From Roseateles oligotrophus (lineage in GTDB: Bacteria > Pseudomonadota > Gammaproteobacteria > Burkholderiales > Burkholderiaceae_C), in assembly GCF_014204525.1 (NCBI RefSeq), contig NZ_JACHLP010000011.1, forward strand, positions 108,863-172,862: a DNA stretch of 64,000 nt, read 5' to 3'. The notes beneath the pieces are model-generated. The model saw only the letters and a program-made list of their open reading frames with translations. It was not told the origin of the DNA and did no database searches. Below, in pieces: positions 21,007-30,992 of the stretch. Position 1 is the stretch's first letter. Every line of letters starts with the position of its first letter. A program made the position numbers and the translations under genes.

Positions 21007-22260
21007 ATGATCGTGAAACCTTCCCTCAGGTTCAGCCTTGCCTGCGCGCTCGCAGGCGGCGTACCGGGCTGCCCCGCCTTGGCGCAGCCTGCCACCCCGG
21101 TCGCGGCCACCGTGGCGCCCGCCCGGTTCACCATGGCCCAGGCCCTCGATGCCGCCTGGGCCCGCTCGCTCGAATCCGCCGAAGCCAGCGGCCGCCAGCG
21201 CCAGGCCGAGGCCCAGCAGCGCGTCGCCGGCAGCTGGCTGGCCGGGGCACCGACCCTTGAATGGTCCCAGCGCGAGGGCCGCGGCGCAGCGGCCGCGGGC
21301 AGCCGCGAGACCGAGATCGGCCTCGCCTTGCCGCTGTGGCGCCTCGGCCAGGCCCAGCAGAACGCCCAGGCGGCCCAGGCCGAGTCCGACTGGGCCGCCG
21401 CCGCCGAGCGGGCCGCGCGCCTGCGCCTGGCCGCCCAGCTGCGCGAGCAGGCCGGCCGGCTGAGGCTGGCCGAGGCCGATGCACGACAAGCCGCCCGGCA
21501 GCGCCAGCTGCTGGAGGAACTGGGCGGCGATGTCGAACGGCGCGTCCAGGCCGGCGACCTGGCCCCGGCCGATGCGATGGCGGCCCGGGCCGAGATGCTG
21601 TCGGCGCGCACGCTGGAAGCGGAGGCGCAGCAATCGCTCGCCACACAGCGCAGCGCCTGGGCCTTGCTGAGCGGCGCGCCGACGCTGCCCGAGCCGGAAC
21701 CCATCGCGGCCGGCGAGGACGCGGCCCTGGAACAACATGCCGAGGCCCAATTGGCCGAGGCCGCCGTGCAGCGATCCCGTCAGCGCGTCAAAGAGGTCCA
21801 GGCTCAACGCGGATCGCCGCCGGAACTGGGCCTGGGCTGGCGCCAAGAGCGCCCCGGCCTCGGCCAGGCGCAGCAGCACAGCCTGGCGCTGTCCCTGCGC
21901 CTGCCCCTGGGCCAGGACCCCCACAGCCAGCCCCGGCTGGCCGCGGCCCTGGCCGAGCAAGACCTGGCCCTGCTGCAACAGCAGCGTCTGCGCCCGCAGC
22001 TGGAGGCCGAACTGGCCCTGGCCCGCGGCCAGCTGAGCGCCGTCACGCTTCAACTCGAGGCCGAGAGCGAACGCGCGCGCCTGCTGAGCGAACGCGCCCG
22101 GCTGCTCAAAAAATCCTTCCAGGCCGGCGAGTCCGCCCTGCCCGAGCTGCTGCGCGCCCTGTCCGCGGCCGCCCAGGCCGAGGCCGGCGCCGCCCGTCAA
22201 CAAGCGGCCCTGGCGCAAGCCCGGGCCCGTCTCCAACAAGCGCTGGGGCAACTGCCATGA
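21007..22260 (+). CDS. Outer-membrane efflux protein of RND system (CzcC/TolC-like)
   Basis: The 417-residue outer-membrane channel component has a signal peptide (cleavage near PALAQPA) and two repeats of long Ala/Gln/Glu-rich helices typical of TolC/CzcC proteins (FTMAQALDAAWARSLE; GAPTLEWSQREGRG; LPLWRLGQAQQNAQ). It would join adaptor and pump to form a trans-envelope metal exporter. The start ATG 21007 follows a CAGG. A longer open frame upstream overlaps the CzcI-like gene and is not conserved. It overlaps the next gene by ATGA. Confidence 0.9.
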   Translation: MIVKPSLRFSLACALAGGVPGCPALAQPATPVAATVAPARFTMAQALDAAWARSLESAEASGRQRQAEAQQRVAGSWLAGAPTLEWSQREGRGAAAAGSRETEIGLALPLWRLGQAQQNAQAAQAESDWAAAAERAARLRLAAQLREQAGRLRLAEADARQAARQRQLLEELGGDVERRVQAGDLAPADAMAARAEMLSARTLEAEAQQSLATQRSAWALLSGAPTLPEPEPIAAGEDAALEQHAEAQLAEAAVQRSRQRVKEVQAQRGSPPELGLGWRQERPGLGQAQQHSLALSLRLPLGQDPHSQPRLAAALAEQDLALLQQQRLRPQLEAELALARGQLSAVTLQLEAESERARLLSERARLLKKSFQAGESALPELLRALSAAAQAEAGAARQQAALAQARARLQQALGQLP

Positions 22261-22886
22261 AAGCAAGCCACTTCTTCTTTTTCTCAAGCCGGCCCATCCT
22301 GGCCCTGGCGCTCGGCCTGAGCGCCCTGGCGGCCTGGGCTTCCTCCGGTGCGCATGGCCCCAACGGTGAACACCTCGACGCCCAAGCCCCAGGCACAGCC
22401 GCCGTCTCGAGCGCGCCGCGGCTGGAGGCCAGGTCCGAGCTGTTCGAGCTGGTGGCCAGGCTGGACGGCGGCGAACTGTCCATCCTGATCGACCGTTATG
22501 CCAGCAACGAGCCGCTGCTGGGGGCCGATGTCGAGCTCGAGTCCGGCCCCTTGAAAGCCAAGGCCAAGTTCCACGCCGATCTGGGTGACTACGCGGTCGA
22601 TGACCCAGCCCTGCTGAAGCTGCTGTCCACGCCGGGCGAACACCCGCTGATCATCACCGTCCTGGCCGGCGCCGAGAGCGATCTGCTGGACGGCGTGTTG
22701 CACGTCGCTGCCGGCACGGCCCGGGACGCTGCCCATGGCCCTGGCGGCGATCAGGGGCCGGGCAGCGGCTGGTGGCGCTGGGCCCTGGGCGCGGCCATCC
22801 TGCTGCTGCTCGTGCTCAGCTGGAAATGGCGCGATCGCAGCAGCGGCGACGCTTTGGCAAGCAGGCTGAACGGAGAGCAGGCATGA
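22257..22886 (+). CDS. Membrane-anchored periplasmic accessory protein of metal RND efflux
   Basis: The 209-residue protein has a signal segment, then [11 protein letters not shown] at the mature start, a beta-sandwich-like domain (about 55-145; RSELFELVARLDGGELSILI and TPGEHPLIITVLAG) and one C-terminal membrane helix (WWRWALGAAILLLLVLSW) with a basic tail. The central domain resembles the N-terminal extension of some CzcB-type adaptors, here as a separate protein. It overlaps both neighbours by 4 bp. The role is inferred: metal delivery or adaptor support in the periplasm. Confidence 0.75.
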   Translation: MKASHFFFFSSRPILALALGLSALAAWASSGAHGPNGEHLDAQAPGTAAVSSAPRLEARSELFELVARLDGGELSILIDRYASNEPLLGADVELESGPLKAKAKFHADLGDYAVDDPALLKLLSTPGEHPLIITVLAGAESDLLDGVLHVAAGTARDAAHGPGGDQGPGSGWWRWALGAAILLLLVLSWKWRDRSSGDALASRLNGEQA

Positions 22887-24028
22887 AGAAGAACAAAACA
22901 AGCCGCAGCGCTCCGGCACTGCTGTCCCTGTCGGCCGTCCTGGCCCTGAGCATCGCGAGCCAAACCGCCTCCGCCTCCCCGGGCGCCCACGGCCCGAACG
23001 GCGAGCACCTGGACCAGGCCGCCGCCCCCAATGCCGCCGGCCTGGCCCGCCTGCCCGACGGCAGCGTCAATGTGCCCAAGCTGGCCCAGCGCCGCATGGG
23101 GCTGCGCACCGTCATCGCGCCGGAATCCGAGGCGGCGGCGACGGTTCAGATCCCCGGCCGGGTGATCGCCGACCCGAACGCCAGCGGCCAGGTCCAGGCC
23201 GCCCACGGCGGCCGCGTCGAAGCCGGGCCCAAGGGCCTGCCGGTCGCCGGCCAGGCGGTGCGCCAGGGTGAGGTCCTGGCCTGGCTGCGCCATCATGCCG
23301 AACCCTATGCCTTGGCCAGCCAGCAGGCCCAGCGCAGCGAGCTGCGCGCGGCGCGCGAGCTGGCCGAACAGCGCCTCAAACGCCTGGAGTCGCTGGAAGG
23401 CACGGTGCCCCGCAAGGACATCGAGGCGGCCCGCATCGAGGCCCGCTCGCTGAGCGAGCGCGAGCGCAGCGTCAACACCAGCCTGGACGCCCGCGAGGCC
23501 CTGCGCGCGCCGGTGTCGGGCGTGATTGCCAGTACCGCGCTGAAACTCGGCCAGATCATCGAAAGCCGCGAGGTCTTGGTCGAGGTCGTCGACCCGGCCC
23601 GTCTGCTGGTCGAGGCCACGACGCCCGATGCCCAGCTGGGCGCCCAGATCGGCGCGGCCAGCCTGGTGGGCATGGACGGCGCAAAGCTGCAGCTGGTGGG
23701 CGCCGCCCGCGCCCTGCGCGACGGCGTGCTGCCGCTAACCTTCAAGCTGCAGGCCAGCGAGGGCGCGCTGCTGGCCCTGGGCCAGCCCGTGCAAGTCACT
23801 GCGGCGCTGAAGAGCCGGCGCAAGGGCATCGTGCTGCCGGCTGAAAGCCTGGTACGCGGCCCCGCCAATGAGGCGGTGGTGTGGATCAAAGCGGGTGCGG
23901 AACGCTACATCCCCCAGCCCGTGCAGATTCAGGCGCTGGACACCCACAGCGTGCTGGTGACCCAGGGCCTGGCGGCGGACAACCGTGTCGTGGTCCAGGG
24001 CGCGGCCCTGCTCGCGCAAATTCGCTGA
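22883..24028 (+). CDS. RND efflux periplasmic adaptor (CzcB/CusB-like)
   Basis: The 381-residue membrane-fusion protein has a signal peptide followed by [11 protein letters not shown], the same motif as in the gene just upstream. It then shows a lipoyl/barrel-sandwich half ([19 protein letters not shown]), a helical hairpin (about 150-205), the second half ([15 protein letters not shown]) and the beta-barrel and membrane-proximal domains. It bridges the inner-membrane pump and outer-membrane channel. It overlaps the preceding gene by ATGA; the pump gene follows 13 bp later. Confidence 0.92.
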   Translation: MKKNKTSRSAPALLSLSAVLALSIASQTASASPGAHGPNGEHLDQAAAPNAAGLARLPDGSVNVPKLAQRRMGLRTVIAPESEAAATVQIPGRVIADPNASGQVQAAHGGRVEAGPKGLPVAGQAVRQGEVLAWLRHHAEPYALASQQAQRSELRAARELAEQRLKRLESLEGTVPRKDIEAARIEARSLSERERSVNTSLDAREALRAPVSGVIASTALKLGQIIESREVLVEVVDPARLLVEATTPDAQLGAQIGAASLVGMDGAKLQLVGAARALRDGVLPLTFKLQASEGALLALGQPVQVTAALKSRRKGIVLPAESLVRGPANEAVVWIKAGAERYIPQPVQIQALDTHSVLVTQGLAADNRVVVQGAALLAQIR

Positions 24029-24041
24029 GGAGCCTAACGCT

Positions 24042-27000
24042 ATGTTCAACTGGATCGTCAGAAGCAGCCTGCACAACCGGCTCCTGGTGCTGGCCTGCGC
24101 GGCCCTGCTGCTGGTCTTGGGGGCCATCACGGCCTGGCGCACGCCGGTCGATGTCTTCCCCGACCTGAACAAGCCCGTCGTCACGGTGCTGAGCGAGGCG
24201 GGCGGCATGGCGCCGGAGGAGGTCGAGCAGCTCGTCAGCTTCCCCATCGAGACGGCGCTCAACGGCATGCCCGGCCTGACCCGGGTGCGCTCCACCTCCG
24301 GAGTGGGCCTGTCCATCGTCTACGCCGAATTCGACTGGGGCAGCGACATCTACCGCAAGCGCCAGCTGGTGGCCGAGCGCCTGGCCCAGCTGCGCGGCCA
24401 GCTGCCCGGCGACATCACGCCGGTGATGGGCCCGGTCTCGTCCATCATGGGCGAGGTGATGCTGATTGCCCTGCCCTTGGAAGATGGCAAAAACAGGGCC
24501 ACCCCCATGCAGGCGCGCGAGTACGCGGACTTCGTGTTGCGGCCGCGCCTGCTGGCCATTCCCGGCGTCTCGCAGGTGATCCCCATCGGCGGCGAAGTGC
24601 GCCAGCTGCGCGTGGAGCCCGACCCGGTCCGCATGGCCCAGCTGGGCGTCTCGCTGAGCCAGATTGAGCAGGCCCTGCGCGGCTTTGCCAGCAATGCCGG
24701 TGGCGGCTTCATCGACCTGAACAAGCGGGAATACCTGATCCGCCATATCGGCCGCAGCAACAAGGTCGAAGACCTGCAAGGCATCGCCGTGGCCTGGAAG
24801 AATGGCCGGCCGGTGCTGCTGAACCAGCTGGCCGAAGTCCGCTTCGCCCCGGGCATGAAGCGCGGTGACGCGGGTTACAAGGGCGCAGCGGCGGTGATCG
24901 TCAGCGTACAGAAGCAGCCGACCGCGGACACCGTGCGCCTGAGCGCCCAGGTCGAGCAGGCGCTGGAAGAGCTGCAGGCCGGCATGCCCCAAGGCCTGTC
25001 CGCGCCCAAGGTGCTGTTCCGCCAGGCCGACTTCATCCAGGCCGCCATCGCCAATGTCAGCGAAGCGCTGCGCGACGGCGCCATCATGGTGGCCATCGTG
25101 CTGTTCGCCTTCCTGCTGTCGGCGCGCAGCACGCTGATCTCCTTGGTGGCGATTCCGCTGTCGCTGGCGGTGACGGCCCTGGTGTTCCGGCTGCTGGACC
25201 AGTCGATCAATGTGATGACCTTGGGCGGCCTGGCGATTGCCATCGGCGAGCTGGTCGACGACGCGGTGGTGGACGTGGAGAACATCCTGCGGCGCCTGAA
25301 GGAGAACCGCAAGCTGGCACAGCCCCTGCCCCTGCTGGAGCTCGTGCGCCGGGCCAGCGTCGAGGTGCGCTCGGGCATCGTCTACGCCACGGCGATCGTG
25401 GTGCTGGTGTTCCTGCCCCTGTTCGCGCTGCCGGGCGTCGAGGGTCGCTTGTTCGCACCGCTGGGCATCGCCTACATCGTCTCCATCCTGGCCTCGATGG
25501 GGGTGTCGATGACGATCACGCCGGTGCTGTGCAGTTACTTGCTGCCGCGCATGAAGCGACTGAGCGATGGCGACAGCCCGCTGGTGGCCAGGCTCAAGCA
25601 TTGGGACACCAAGCTGCTGGCCTGGTCCTTCCCGCGCGCCAGGCTGTTGATAGGCGCGGCCGTGGTGGCGGTGGCCGCAGCGGCGGCCAGCGTGCCTTTT
25701 TTCCCGCGCGCTTTTCTGCCCGCCTTCAACGAGGGCTCGCTGGTGCTGGGCCTGGCCTTCAACCCCGGCACCTCGCTGGCCGAGGCCAATCGCATGGGGG
25801 CGCTGGCCGAGCAGCTGATCGGCGCGGTGCCGGGCGTGAGCCAGGTCGGCCGCCGCACCGGCCGCGCCGAGCTGGACGAGCATGCCGAGGGCGTGCACTC
25901 GGCAGAGATCGACGTGGACCTGCGCCGCGATGGGAAGCCGGTGGACCGAGAGCGCGTGATGGCGCAGATCCGCGCCCAGCTGTCCGTGCTGCCGGCCCAG
26001 GTCGCCATCGGCCAGCCCATCTCGCACCGGCTGGACCATCTGCTCTCGGGCGTGCGGGCCCAGATCGCCATCAAGATCTACGGCGACGACACCGACACCT
26101 TGCGCGGCCAGGCCGAACAGATGCGCCAGCAGCTGTCCAGCGTGAAAGGCTTGGTGGACCTGAGCGTGGAGAAGCAGGTGCTGATCCCGCAAATCCTGGT
26201 GCGCCTCGATCAGCAGCGCCTGGCCCAGACCGGCCTGGCCCCGGGCGAGGCGCTGCGCATCCTGCAAACCCTAAGCGACGGCGCCCACGGTACAAAAATC
26301 GTGGACGGCGCGCGCCGCTACGAGCTGGTGCTGCGCCTGCCGGACGGCCAGCGCGGCCCGCAAGACCTGGCCCGCACGCTGATCGACACACCGGCCGGGC
26401 GGCTGCCGCTGTCCAGCTTCGCCAGCGTCGAGGAGGCCGACGGCCCCAACCAGATAGGTCGCGAGAACGGCCGCCGCCGCATCGTCGTCTACGCCAACAC
26501 CGACGGTTCGGACATGGGCCGCATCGTCGCCGACATCCGCCAGATCATCGCCGCCACGCGCTTGCCCACCGGCAGCTTCATCAGCCTGGAGGGCCAGTTC
26601 CAGGCCCAGGAGCAGGCGAGCCGGTTGATCATGGGCTTGTCTTTGCTGTCGCTGGCGATGATGTTTTTGCTGCTGTACTCGCGCTACCGCTCGGCCGTGC
26701 TGGCCGCCATCATCATGGCCAATATCCCGCTGGCCCTGATCGGCAGCGTGCTGGCGATGTGGATCGCGGGCCTGAGCCTGTCGGTGGCGGCCATGGTGGG
26801 TTTCATCACGCTGGCCGGCATCGCCAGCCGCAACGGCATCCTGAAGATCAGCCACTACCTCCATCTATGCCGTTTCGAGGGCGAGAGCTTCGGCCAGGCC
26901 ATGATTGTGCGCGGCTCGCTGGAGCGTCTGACACCGGTGCTGATGACGGCCCTGGTGGCCGCCTTCGCACTGACGCCACTGCTGCTGGCCGGCGATGCCC

Positions 27001-27155
27001 CGGGCAAGGAAATCCTGCACCCGGTGGCCGTGGTGATCTTCGGCGGCCTGCTCAGCTCCACGCTGCTGGACACGCTGCTGACGCCCTTGCTGTTCTGGCT
27101 GCTGGGCCGCCAGCCCACCGAGCGCCTGCTGCGCGAGGCCGAGCAAACCACCTGA
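24042..27155 (+). CDS. Heavy-metal RND efflux pump (CzcA/CusA family)
   Basis: The 1037-residue proton-driven inner-membrane pump has 12 membrane segments, two large periplasmic loops, and the N-terminal [13 protein letters not shown] and [13 protein letters not shown] motifs of heavy-metal RND pumps. The transmembrane-4 signature reads [19 protein letters not shown], which carries acidic residues for proton relay. It matches neither the classic CzcA (DFG...DGAVV..EN) nor the CusA form exactly, so Co/Zn/Cd versus Cu/Ag cannot be decided here. The start ATG 24042 follows a GAGGAGC site. Confidence 0.93.
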   Translation: MFNWIVRSSLHNRLLVLACAALLLVLGAITAWRTPVDVFPDLNKPVVTVLSEAGGMAPEEVEQLVSFPIETALNGMPGLTRVRSTSGVGLSIVYAEFDWGSDIYRKRQLVAERLAQLRGQLPGDITPVMGPVSSIMGEVMLIALPLEDGKNRATPMQAREYADFVLRPRLLAIPGVSQVIPIGGEVRQLRVEPDPVRMAQLGVSLSQIEQALRGFASNAGGGFIDLNKREYLIRHIGRSNKVEDLQGIAVAWKNGRPVLLNQLAEVRFAPGMKRGDAGYKGAAAVIVSVQKQPTADTVRLSAQVEQALEELQAGMPQGLSAPKVLFRQADFIQAAIANVSEALRDGAIMVAIVLFAFLLSARSTLISLVAIPLSLAVTALVFRLLDQSINVMTLGGLAIAIGELVDDAVVDVENILRRLKENRKLAQPLPLLELVRRASVEVRSGIVYATAIVVLVFLPLFALPGVEGRLFAPLGIAYIVSILASMGVSMTITPVLCSYLLPRMKRLSDGDSPLVARLKHWDTKLLAWSFPRARLLIGAAVVAVAAAAASVPFFPRAFLPAFNEGSLVLGLAFNPGTSLAEANRMGALAEQLIGAVPGVSQVGRRTGRAELDEHAEGVHSAEIDVDLRRDGKPVDRERVMAQIRAQLSVLPAQVAIGQPISHRLDHLLSGVRAQIAIKIYGDDTDTLRGQAEQMRQQLSSVKGLVDLSVEKQVLIPQILVRLDQQRLAQTGLAPGEALRILQTLSDGAHGTKIVDGARRYELVLRLPDGQRGPQDLARTLIDTPAGRLPLSSFASVEEADGPNQIGRENGRRRIVVYANTDGSDMGRIVADIRQIIAATRLPTGSFISLEGQFQAQEQASRLIMGLSLLSLAMMFLLLYSRYRSAVLAAIIMANIPLALIGSVLAMWIAGLSLSVAAMVGFITLAGIASRNGILKISHYLHLCRFEGESFGQAMIVRGSLERLTPVLMTALVAAFALTPLLLAGDAPGKEILHPVAVVIFGGLLSSTLLDTLLTPLLFWLLGRQPTERLLREAEQTT

Positions 27156-27219
27156 GCACAGACCCGGGCCAAGCGGTGCCGCCCTCAAGTGCACCACAGC
27201 TTGAACAAAGACTGAAACC

Positions 27220-27597
27220 ATGTTGAAAAAACTGATCCCCATCACCGCCCTCGCCTTGGGCGCCCTGACGCTGAACTCCGCCATCGCCCATGGCGCCGCC
27301 AAGCCACAGCACGGCGGCGTCGTGCAAGTGGCCAACGACGTCAATTTCGAGCTGGTGGCCGAGGCCGATGGCGTGACGATTTACCTGGTGGACCATGACG
27401 AGCCCATGTCCTCCAAAGGCATTACCGGCAAGCTGAGCGTGCTGCAGGGCAGCCACAAGACCGAGGCAGAACTGAAGGAAGCCGGCGACAACAAGCTGCG
27501 CGCCACGGGTGTGAAGCTGGCCAAGGGCGACAAGGTGGTGGCCGTGCTGAACAATGTCGAAGGCCGAGCAGTGACCGTGCGTTTCACGCTGAAGTGA
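27220..27597 (+). CDS. Small periplasmic protein of the metal efflux operon
   Basis: The 125-residue protein has a clear signal peptide (LALGALTLNSAIAHG) and a compact beta-rich body starting KPQHGGVVQVANDVNFELV. The HGG and DHDEPM segments could bind metal. Homologues of this type accompany heavy-metal RND operons, but the function is not known to me. It lies 64 bp after the pump gene and 7 bp before the DMT transporter. Confidence 0.75.
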   Translation: MLKKLIPITALALGALTLNSAIAHGAAKPQHGGVVQVANDVNFELVAEADGVTIYLVDHDEPMSSKGITGKLSVLQGSHKTEAELKEAGDNKLRATGVKLAKGDKVVAVLNNVEGRAVTVRFTLK

Positions 27598-27604
27598 GTT
27601 CCCG

Positions 27605-28660
27605 ATGACAAGCACCGCGTCTCATCTCCCCGCGCTCAAAGGCGGCTTGCTGGCCCTGCTGGCGGCGGCGCTGTTTGGCGTCAGCACACCCCTGGTCCAG
27701 AAGCTGGGCCTGGGTTTGGGGCCCTTCACGACGTCCGCCTTGCTGTACGCAGGCGCCGCCCTGGTGGGCGCCCTGCTGCGCCGGCCGGTGGAGAAGGAGG
27801 CGCGCTTGCGCCGCTCGGATCTGCCGCGCCTGCTGGCCGTGGCCTTGTTCGGCGCCCTCATCGCGCCCGTGGCCATGGCCTGGGGTCTGCAGCGCAGCAG
27901 CGGCACCGGCGCTTCGCTGCTGCTGACGCTGGAGGCGCTGTTCACGGCGGTGCTGGCCTGGAGGTTCTACGGCGAGACCATGGACCGGCGGGTGTGGAGT
28001 GCCCTGCTATTGCTGCTGGCCGGCGGCATCACCCTGGTGCTGGATCAGGGCCAGGGGGGCGGCAGCCAACTATGGGGCTTGCTGGCCGTACTGCTGGCCA
28101 CCGCGGCCTGGGGCATGGACAACAGCTTGTCACGGGCGCTGGCCGAACGCGACCCCGCCCAGGTCGTGCTGGCCAAGGCCTTGCTAGGCGCCTCGGCCAC
28201 CGGCGGCCTGGCCTGGCTGAGCGGCGAAGCCCTGCCGGGATGGGGCCCCGCCCTGGGTCTGCTGGCCGTGGGCGCCACAGGTTATGGCCTGAGCCTGCGC
28301 TTTTATCTGCTGGCCCAGCGCGCCTTCGGTGCGGCGCGCACCGGCTCGGTCTTCGCCTTCGCGCCCTTTATCGGCGCGGCCCTGGCCCTGGCGCTGGGCG
28401 ACCGCTCGGGCGGCTGGGGGCTGCTGCTCGGCGGCGGCCTGATGCTGGCCGGCGTGCTCGTCCATCTGGCCGAATCGCACGAACACGAGCATGCGCATGA
28501 GGCCCTGGAGCATGAGCATGCCCATACCCATGATGATGGTCATCACGACCATGAGCACGAGCCCATGCCCGCCGGGCCGCACAGCCATCCGCACCGGCAC
28601 CCGGCCCTGCGCCACAAGCATGCCCATGTGCCGGACCTCCATCACCGGCACACGCACTGA
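27605..28660 (+). CDS. EamA/DMT family transporter with His-rich C-terminal tail
   Basis: The 351-residue inner-membrane transporter has two EamA repeats (about 10-145 and 155-290) and about ten helices. The last 60 residues are a hydrophilic tail with about 23 histidines (patterns HEHEHAH, HDDGHHDHEHE, HSHPHRH). Tails of this kind are known in metal transporters (CDF, NiCoT, ZIP) and suggest metal sensing or buffering. It is the last gene of the metal efflux set and ends 8 bp from the convergent peptidase gene. The substrate is unknown. Confidence 0.88.
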   Translation: MTSTASHLPALKGGLLALLAAALFGVSTPLVQKLGLGLGPFTTSALLYAGAALVGALLRRPVEKEARLRRSDLPRLLAVALFGALIAPVAMAWGLQRSSGTGASLLLTLEALFTAVLAWRFYGETMDRRVWSALLLLLAGGITLVLDQGQGGGSQLWGLLAVLLATAAWGMDNSLSRALAERDPAQVVLAKALLGASATGGLAWLSGEALPGWGPALGLLAVGATGYGLSLRFYLLAQRAFGAARTGSVFAFAPFIGAALALALGDRSGGWGLLLGGGLMLAGVLVHLAESHEHEHAHEALEHEHAHTHDDGHHDHEHEPMPAGPHSHPHRHPALRHKHAHVPDLHHRHTH

Positions 28661-28667
28661 TGCCGGG

Positions 28668-30731
28668 CTATTTCAGCAGCGTCTCGCGCAGGAACAGGAT
28701 GGTGGCGTAGAACTGGAAGTCCTGGTTCTCCTTGCGGGCGAAGCCATGGCCCTCGTTGTCGGCGCGCAGATACCAGACCGGCGTGCCGTTCTCACGCACC
28801 TTGGCGACGATCTGCTCGGCCTCGGTATAAGGCACGCGCGGATCGTTCTTGCCCTGCACGACGAATAGCGGCTTCTTGATCAGATGCGCATTCGTCAGCG
28901 GCGAAATTTTCTCCAGATGCTCGCGCATGGCCGGGTCGCGTTCGTCGCCGTATTCCACCCGGCGCAGGTCGCGGCGATAGCTCTCGGTATTCTTCAAGAA
29001 GGTGAGGAAGTGCGAGATGCCCACCACATCGATGGAGCCGGCAATGCGCTCGGCGTAATGCGTGGCCGTGGCCAGGGTCATATAGCCGCCATAGCTGCCA
29101 CCCATGATCAGAACCCGCGAGGCATCCAAGTTAGGCTGGGTGGCGATCCAGTCCAGCAAGGCGCCGATGTCCTTGACCGAGTCCTCGCGCTTGAAGCCGT
29201 TGTCCATGGCCAGAAAGCTCTTGCCAAAGCCGCTGGAGCCGCGCACATTGGGCTGGATCAGCGCAATGCCCTGCTCCATCACAAAATAGCTGTTGCGGTT
29301 CAAGAAACCCACGCTGGCCTGGCTCTCAGGACCGCCGTGGATGGAGATCAGCACCGGCCGCTTGCCCGGGAACTTCTGCGCCGGCGGCAGGGTCATCAGG
29401 CCGGAGATCGCCTGGCCGTCAAAGCTCTTCCAGCGAATGATCTGCTGCTCGGGGAAGGTTCGCGTGTCCACGCCCGGTGGCGCATAGGCTTGGGTCCAGG
29501 CCTGCAGCTGTCCTTTGCCGCTCAGGCTGTAGATCTGGCTGGGGCCATGGGCGTTATTGACGCTGAAGGCCAGTTCACCGCGCTTGTCATCGAAATGGGC
29601 GCCCCCCACATTGCCCTGGGGCAGCTTGGGCAGAGGCAGTTCCTTGGCGCTGGCGCTGTCGAAGAGATGCAGCTCGTTGCGGCCCTCGACATTGAACTGC
29701 GCCACCAGGCGGCGGCCGTCCGGGCTGAAGTTGACGCCCGAGGCGTCCCAGGGGATGTGGGCGCTGACGCGCTGCAGCTCACCCGTCGCCAGATTCAGGC
29801 GCTGCAGCTCGCGGAACTCGCCAAACTGATCGCCGCTGAACCAGAGATGCTTGCCATCCCGGCTGAAGCCGGCGCCGAAGTAACTGGTTTTCACGCTGGC
29901 GTTTGCCTGTGCCTGAGTCTTGGCCGGCAAGACCTGGCGCAGCGCGCCACTGCCCAGGTTCAGCAACCAGATCTCACTCTCATTGGCCGATAGATAGCGG
30001 GTCAGCGCCAGCTGCTTGTCATCCCTGGACAGCTGGCCGGCAAACCAGCCGCCACCGGGCAGTTCCACCAGCTTGCGGCGGCTCTTCAGGGGCTCGGCCG
30101 AGAGCGGATCGAGCTGCCAGAAGGTGGTCGTCACCTCGGCCCGGCTGCCGCCCTGGGCCGTGCGGTCCAGGGGCGTGGAGGCATAGATCAGCTCGCCCCC
30201 GGCATTCAACCAGCTCACCAAGGCATGGCGCTCTTGCGGCGGCGTCAGCAAGACGGGCGTTTTGTCGGCCCTGGGGCCCAGATCCAGGCGGTAGAGCTGG
30301 GCCACCTCGTCGCCGCCATTGGCGCGCTCGAACACCAGGTACTTGCCGGTCTTGGGCTCATAGGCCGCACGGCTGACCGGATCGGGCGCATCGGTCAGGG
30401 CCTGCAGCTCGCCCGGCTTGCCGTTCCTGGGGGCGCCCACGCTGAACAGCTGGGCGGTATTGGCGCCCGCCTGGCGGTGCGACACCAGCATCTCGCGCTG
30501 CTTCGGGTGCCAGTCCACAAAGCCATGGCCGCGGAAATCGGTGTAACGCGCCACATCCTCGGCCAGGCTTTGCGGGATGGCCGGAATGCCTTGCACCAGC
30601 AGATTTGCATTCGGCTGCACCAGGGCAGGCCTGGCCTCGTCTGCCTGGGCCAGGCCGGCACAGGCCAGGCTCAGGACCAGACTCAGCGAGGCATAGCGGA
30701 AAGAATTGGCGCGCTTGATGGGCTCGGACAT
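28668..30731 (-). CDS. S9 family peptidase (prolyl oligopeptidase-like)
   Basis: The 687-residue exported serine peptidase has a signal peptide (LVLSLACAGLAQADEA), an N-terminal seven-blade beta-propeller region (about 60-400) and a C-terminal alpha/beta-hydrolase. The nucleophile is Ser546 in MGGSYGGYM; the Asp is in GKNDPRVPYTEAEQ and the His in NEGHGFARKEN. The start at 30731 is chosen because the signal peptide begins there. It is divergent from the RHH-like/PspA operon across 261 bp. Confidence 0.93.
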   Translation of the reverse strand: MSEPIKRANSFRYASLSLVLSLACAGLAQADEARPALVQPNANLLVQGIPAIPQSLAEDVARYTDFRGHGFVDWHPKQREMLVSHRQAGANTAQLFSVGAPRNGKPGELQALTDAPDPVSRAAYEPKTGKYLVFERANGGDEVAQLYRLDLGPRADKTPVLLTPPQERHALVSWLNAGGELIYASTPLDRTAQGGSRAEVTTTFWQLDPLSAEPLKSRRKLVELPGGGWFAGQLSRDDKQLALTRYLSANESEIWLLNLGSGALRQVLPAKTQAQANASVKTSYFGAGFSRDGKHLWFSGDQFGEFRELQRLNLATGELQRVSAHIPWDASGVNFSPDGRRLVAQFNVEGRNELHLFDSASAKELPLPKLPQGNVGGAHFDDKRGELAFSVNNAHGPSQIYSLSGKGQLQAWTQAYAPPGVDTRTFPEQQIIRWKSFDGQAISGLMTLPPAQKFPGKRPVLISIHGGPESQASVGFLNRNSYFVMEQGIALIQPNVRGSSGFGKSFLAMDNGFKREDSVKDIGALLDWIATQPNLDASRVLIMGGSYGGYMTLATATHYAERIAGSIDVVGISHFLTFLKNTESYRRDLRRVEYGDERDPAMREHLEKISPLTNAHLIKKPLFVVQGKNDPRVPYTEAEQIVAKVRENGTPVWYLRADNEGHGFARKENQDFQFYATILFLRETLLK

Positions 30732-30930
30732 CGTCTTTTCTCTTGAAATGAGGAGGGGGTCGGCAAATTGTGACCCGGCCGCAGCGCCCGGGCAGCAGGC
30801 ATTCGACCAAAGACGGTATGAGTGCCATGAAGCACGGGCAGCGATTGTGTCGATCGATGCCCTTCTGGCGCAGGCAAAGATAGGTAGATGAGTCGGCGAA
30901 TCGAATACCCCCTTCCGGGGGATGTCATCA

Positions 30931-30942
30931 TTTGAATTCAAA
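30931..30942. promoter_or_regulatory. Perfect 12-bp palindrome in divergent promoter region
   Basis: TTTGAATTCAAA is a perfect A+T-rich palindrome in the 261-bp gap between the S9 peptidase and the RHH-like/PspA operon, 50 bp upstream of the latter's ATG. A regulator site is possible, perhaps for the RHH-like protein encoded first in the operon; chance cannot be excluded. Confidence 0.35.
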
Positions 30943-30992
30943 CGAATACATTACCTCTCATCGGGCCTCCGCAGGCCCGCAGGAGCAGGTTC

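Noticed and set aside
23886..26267. A 793-codon minus-strand open frame opposite the RND adaptor and pump
   Set aside because: Antisense shadow of high-GC coding sequence; low-complexity His/Gln content and no recognisable motif.
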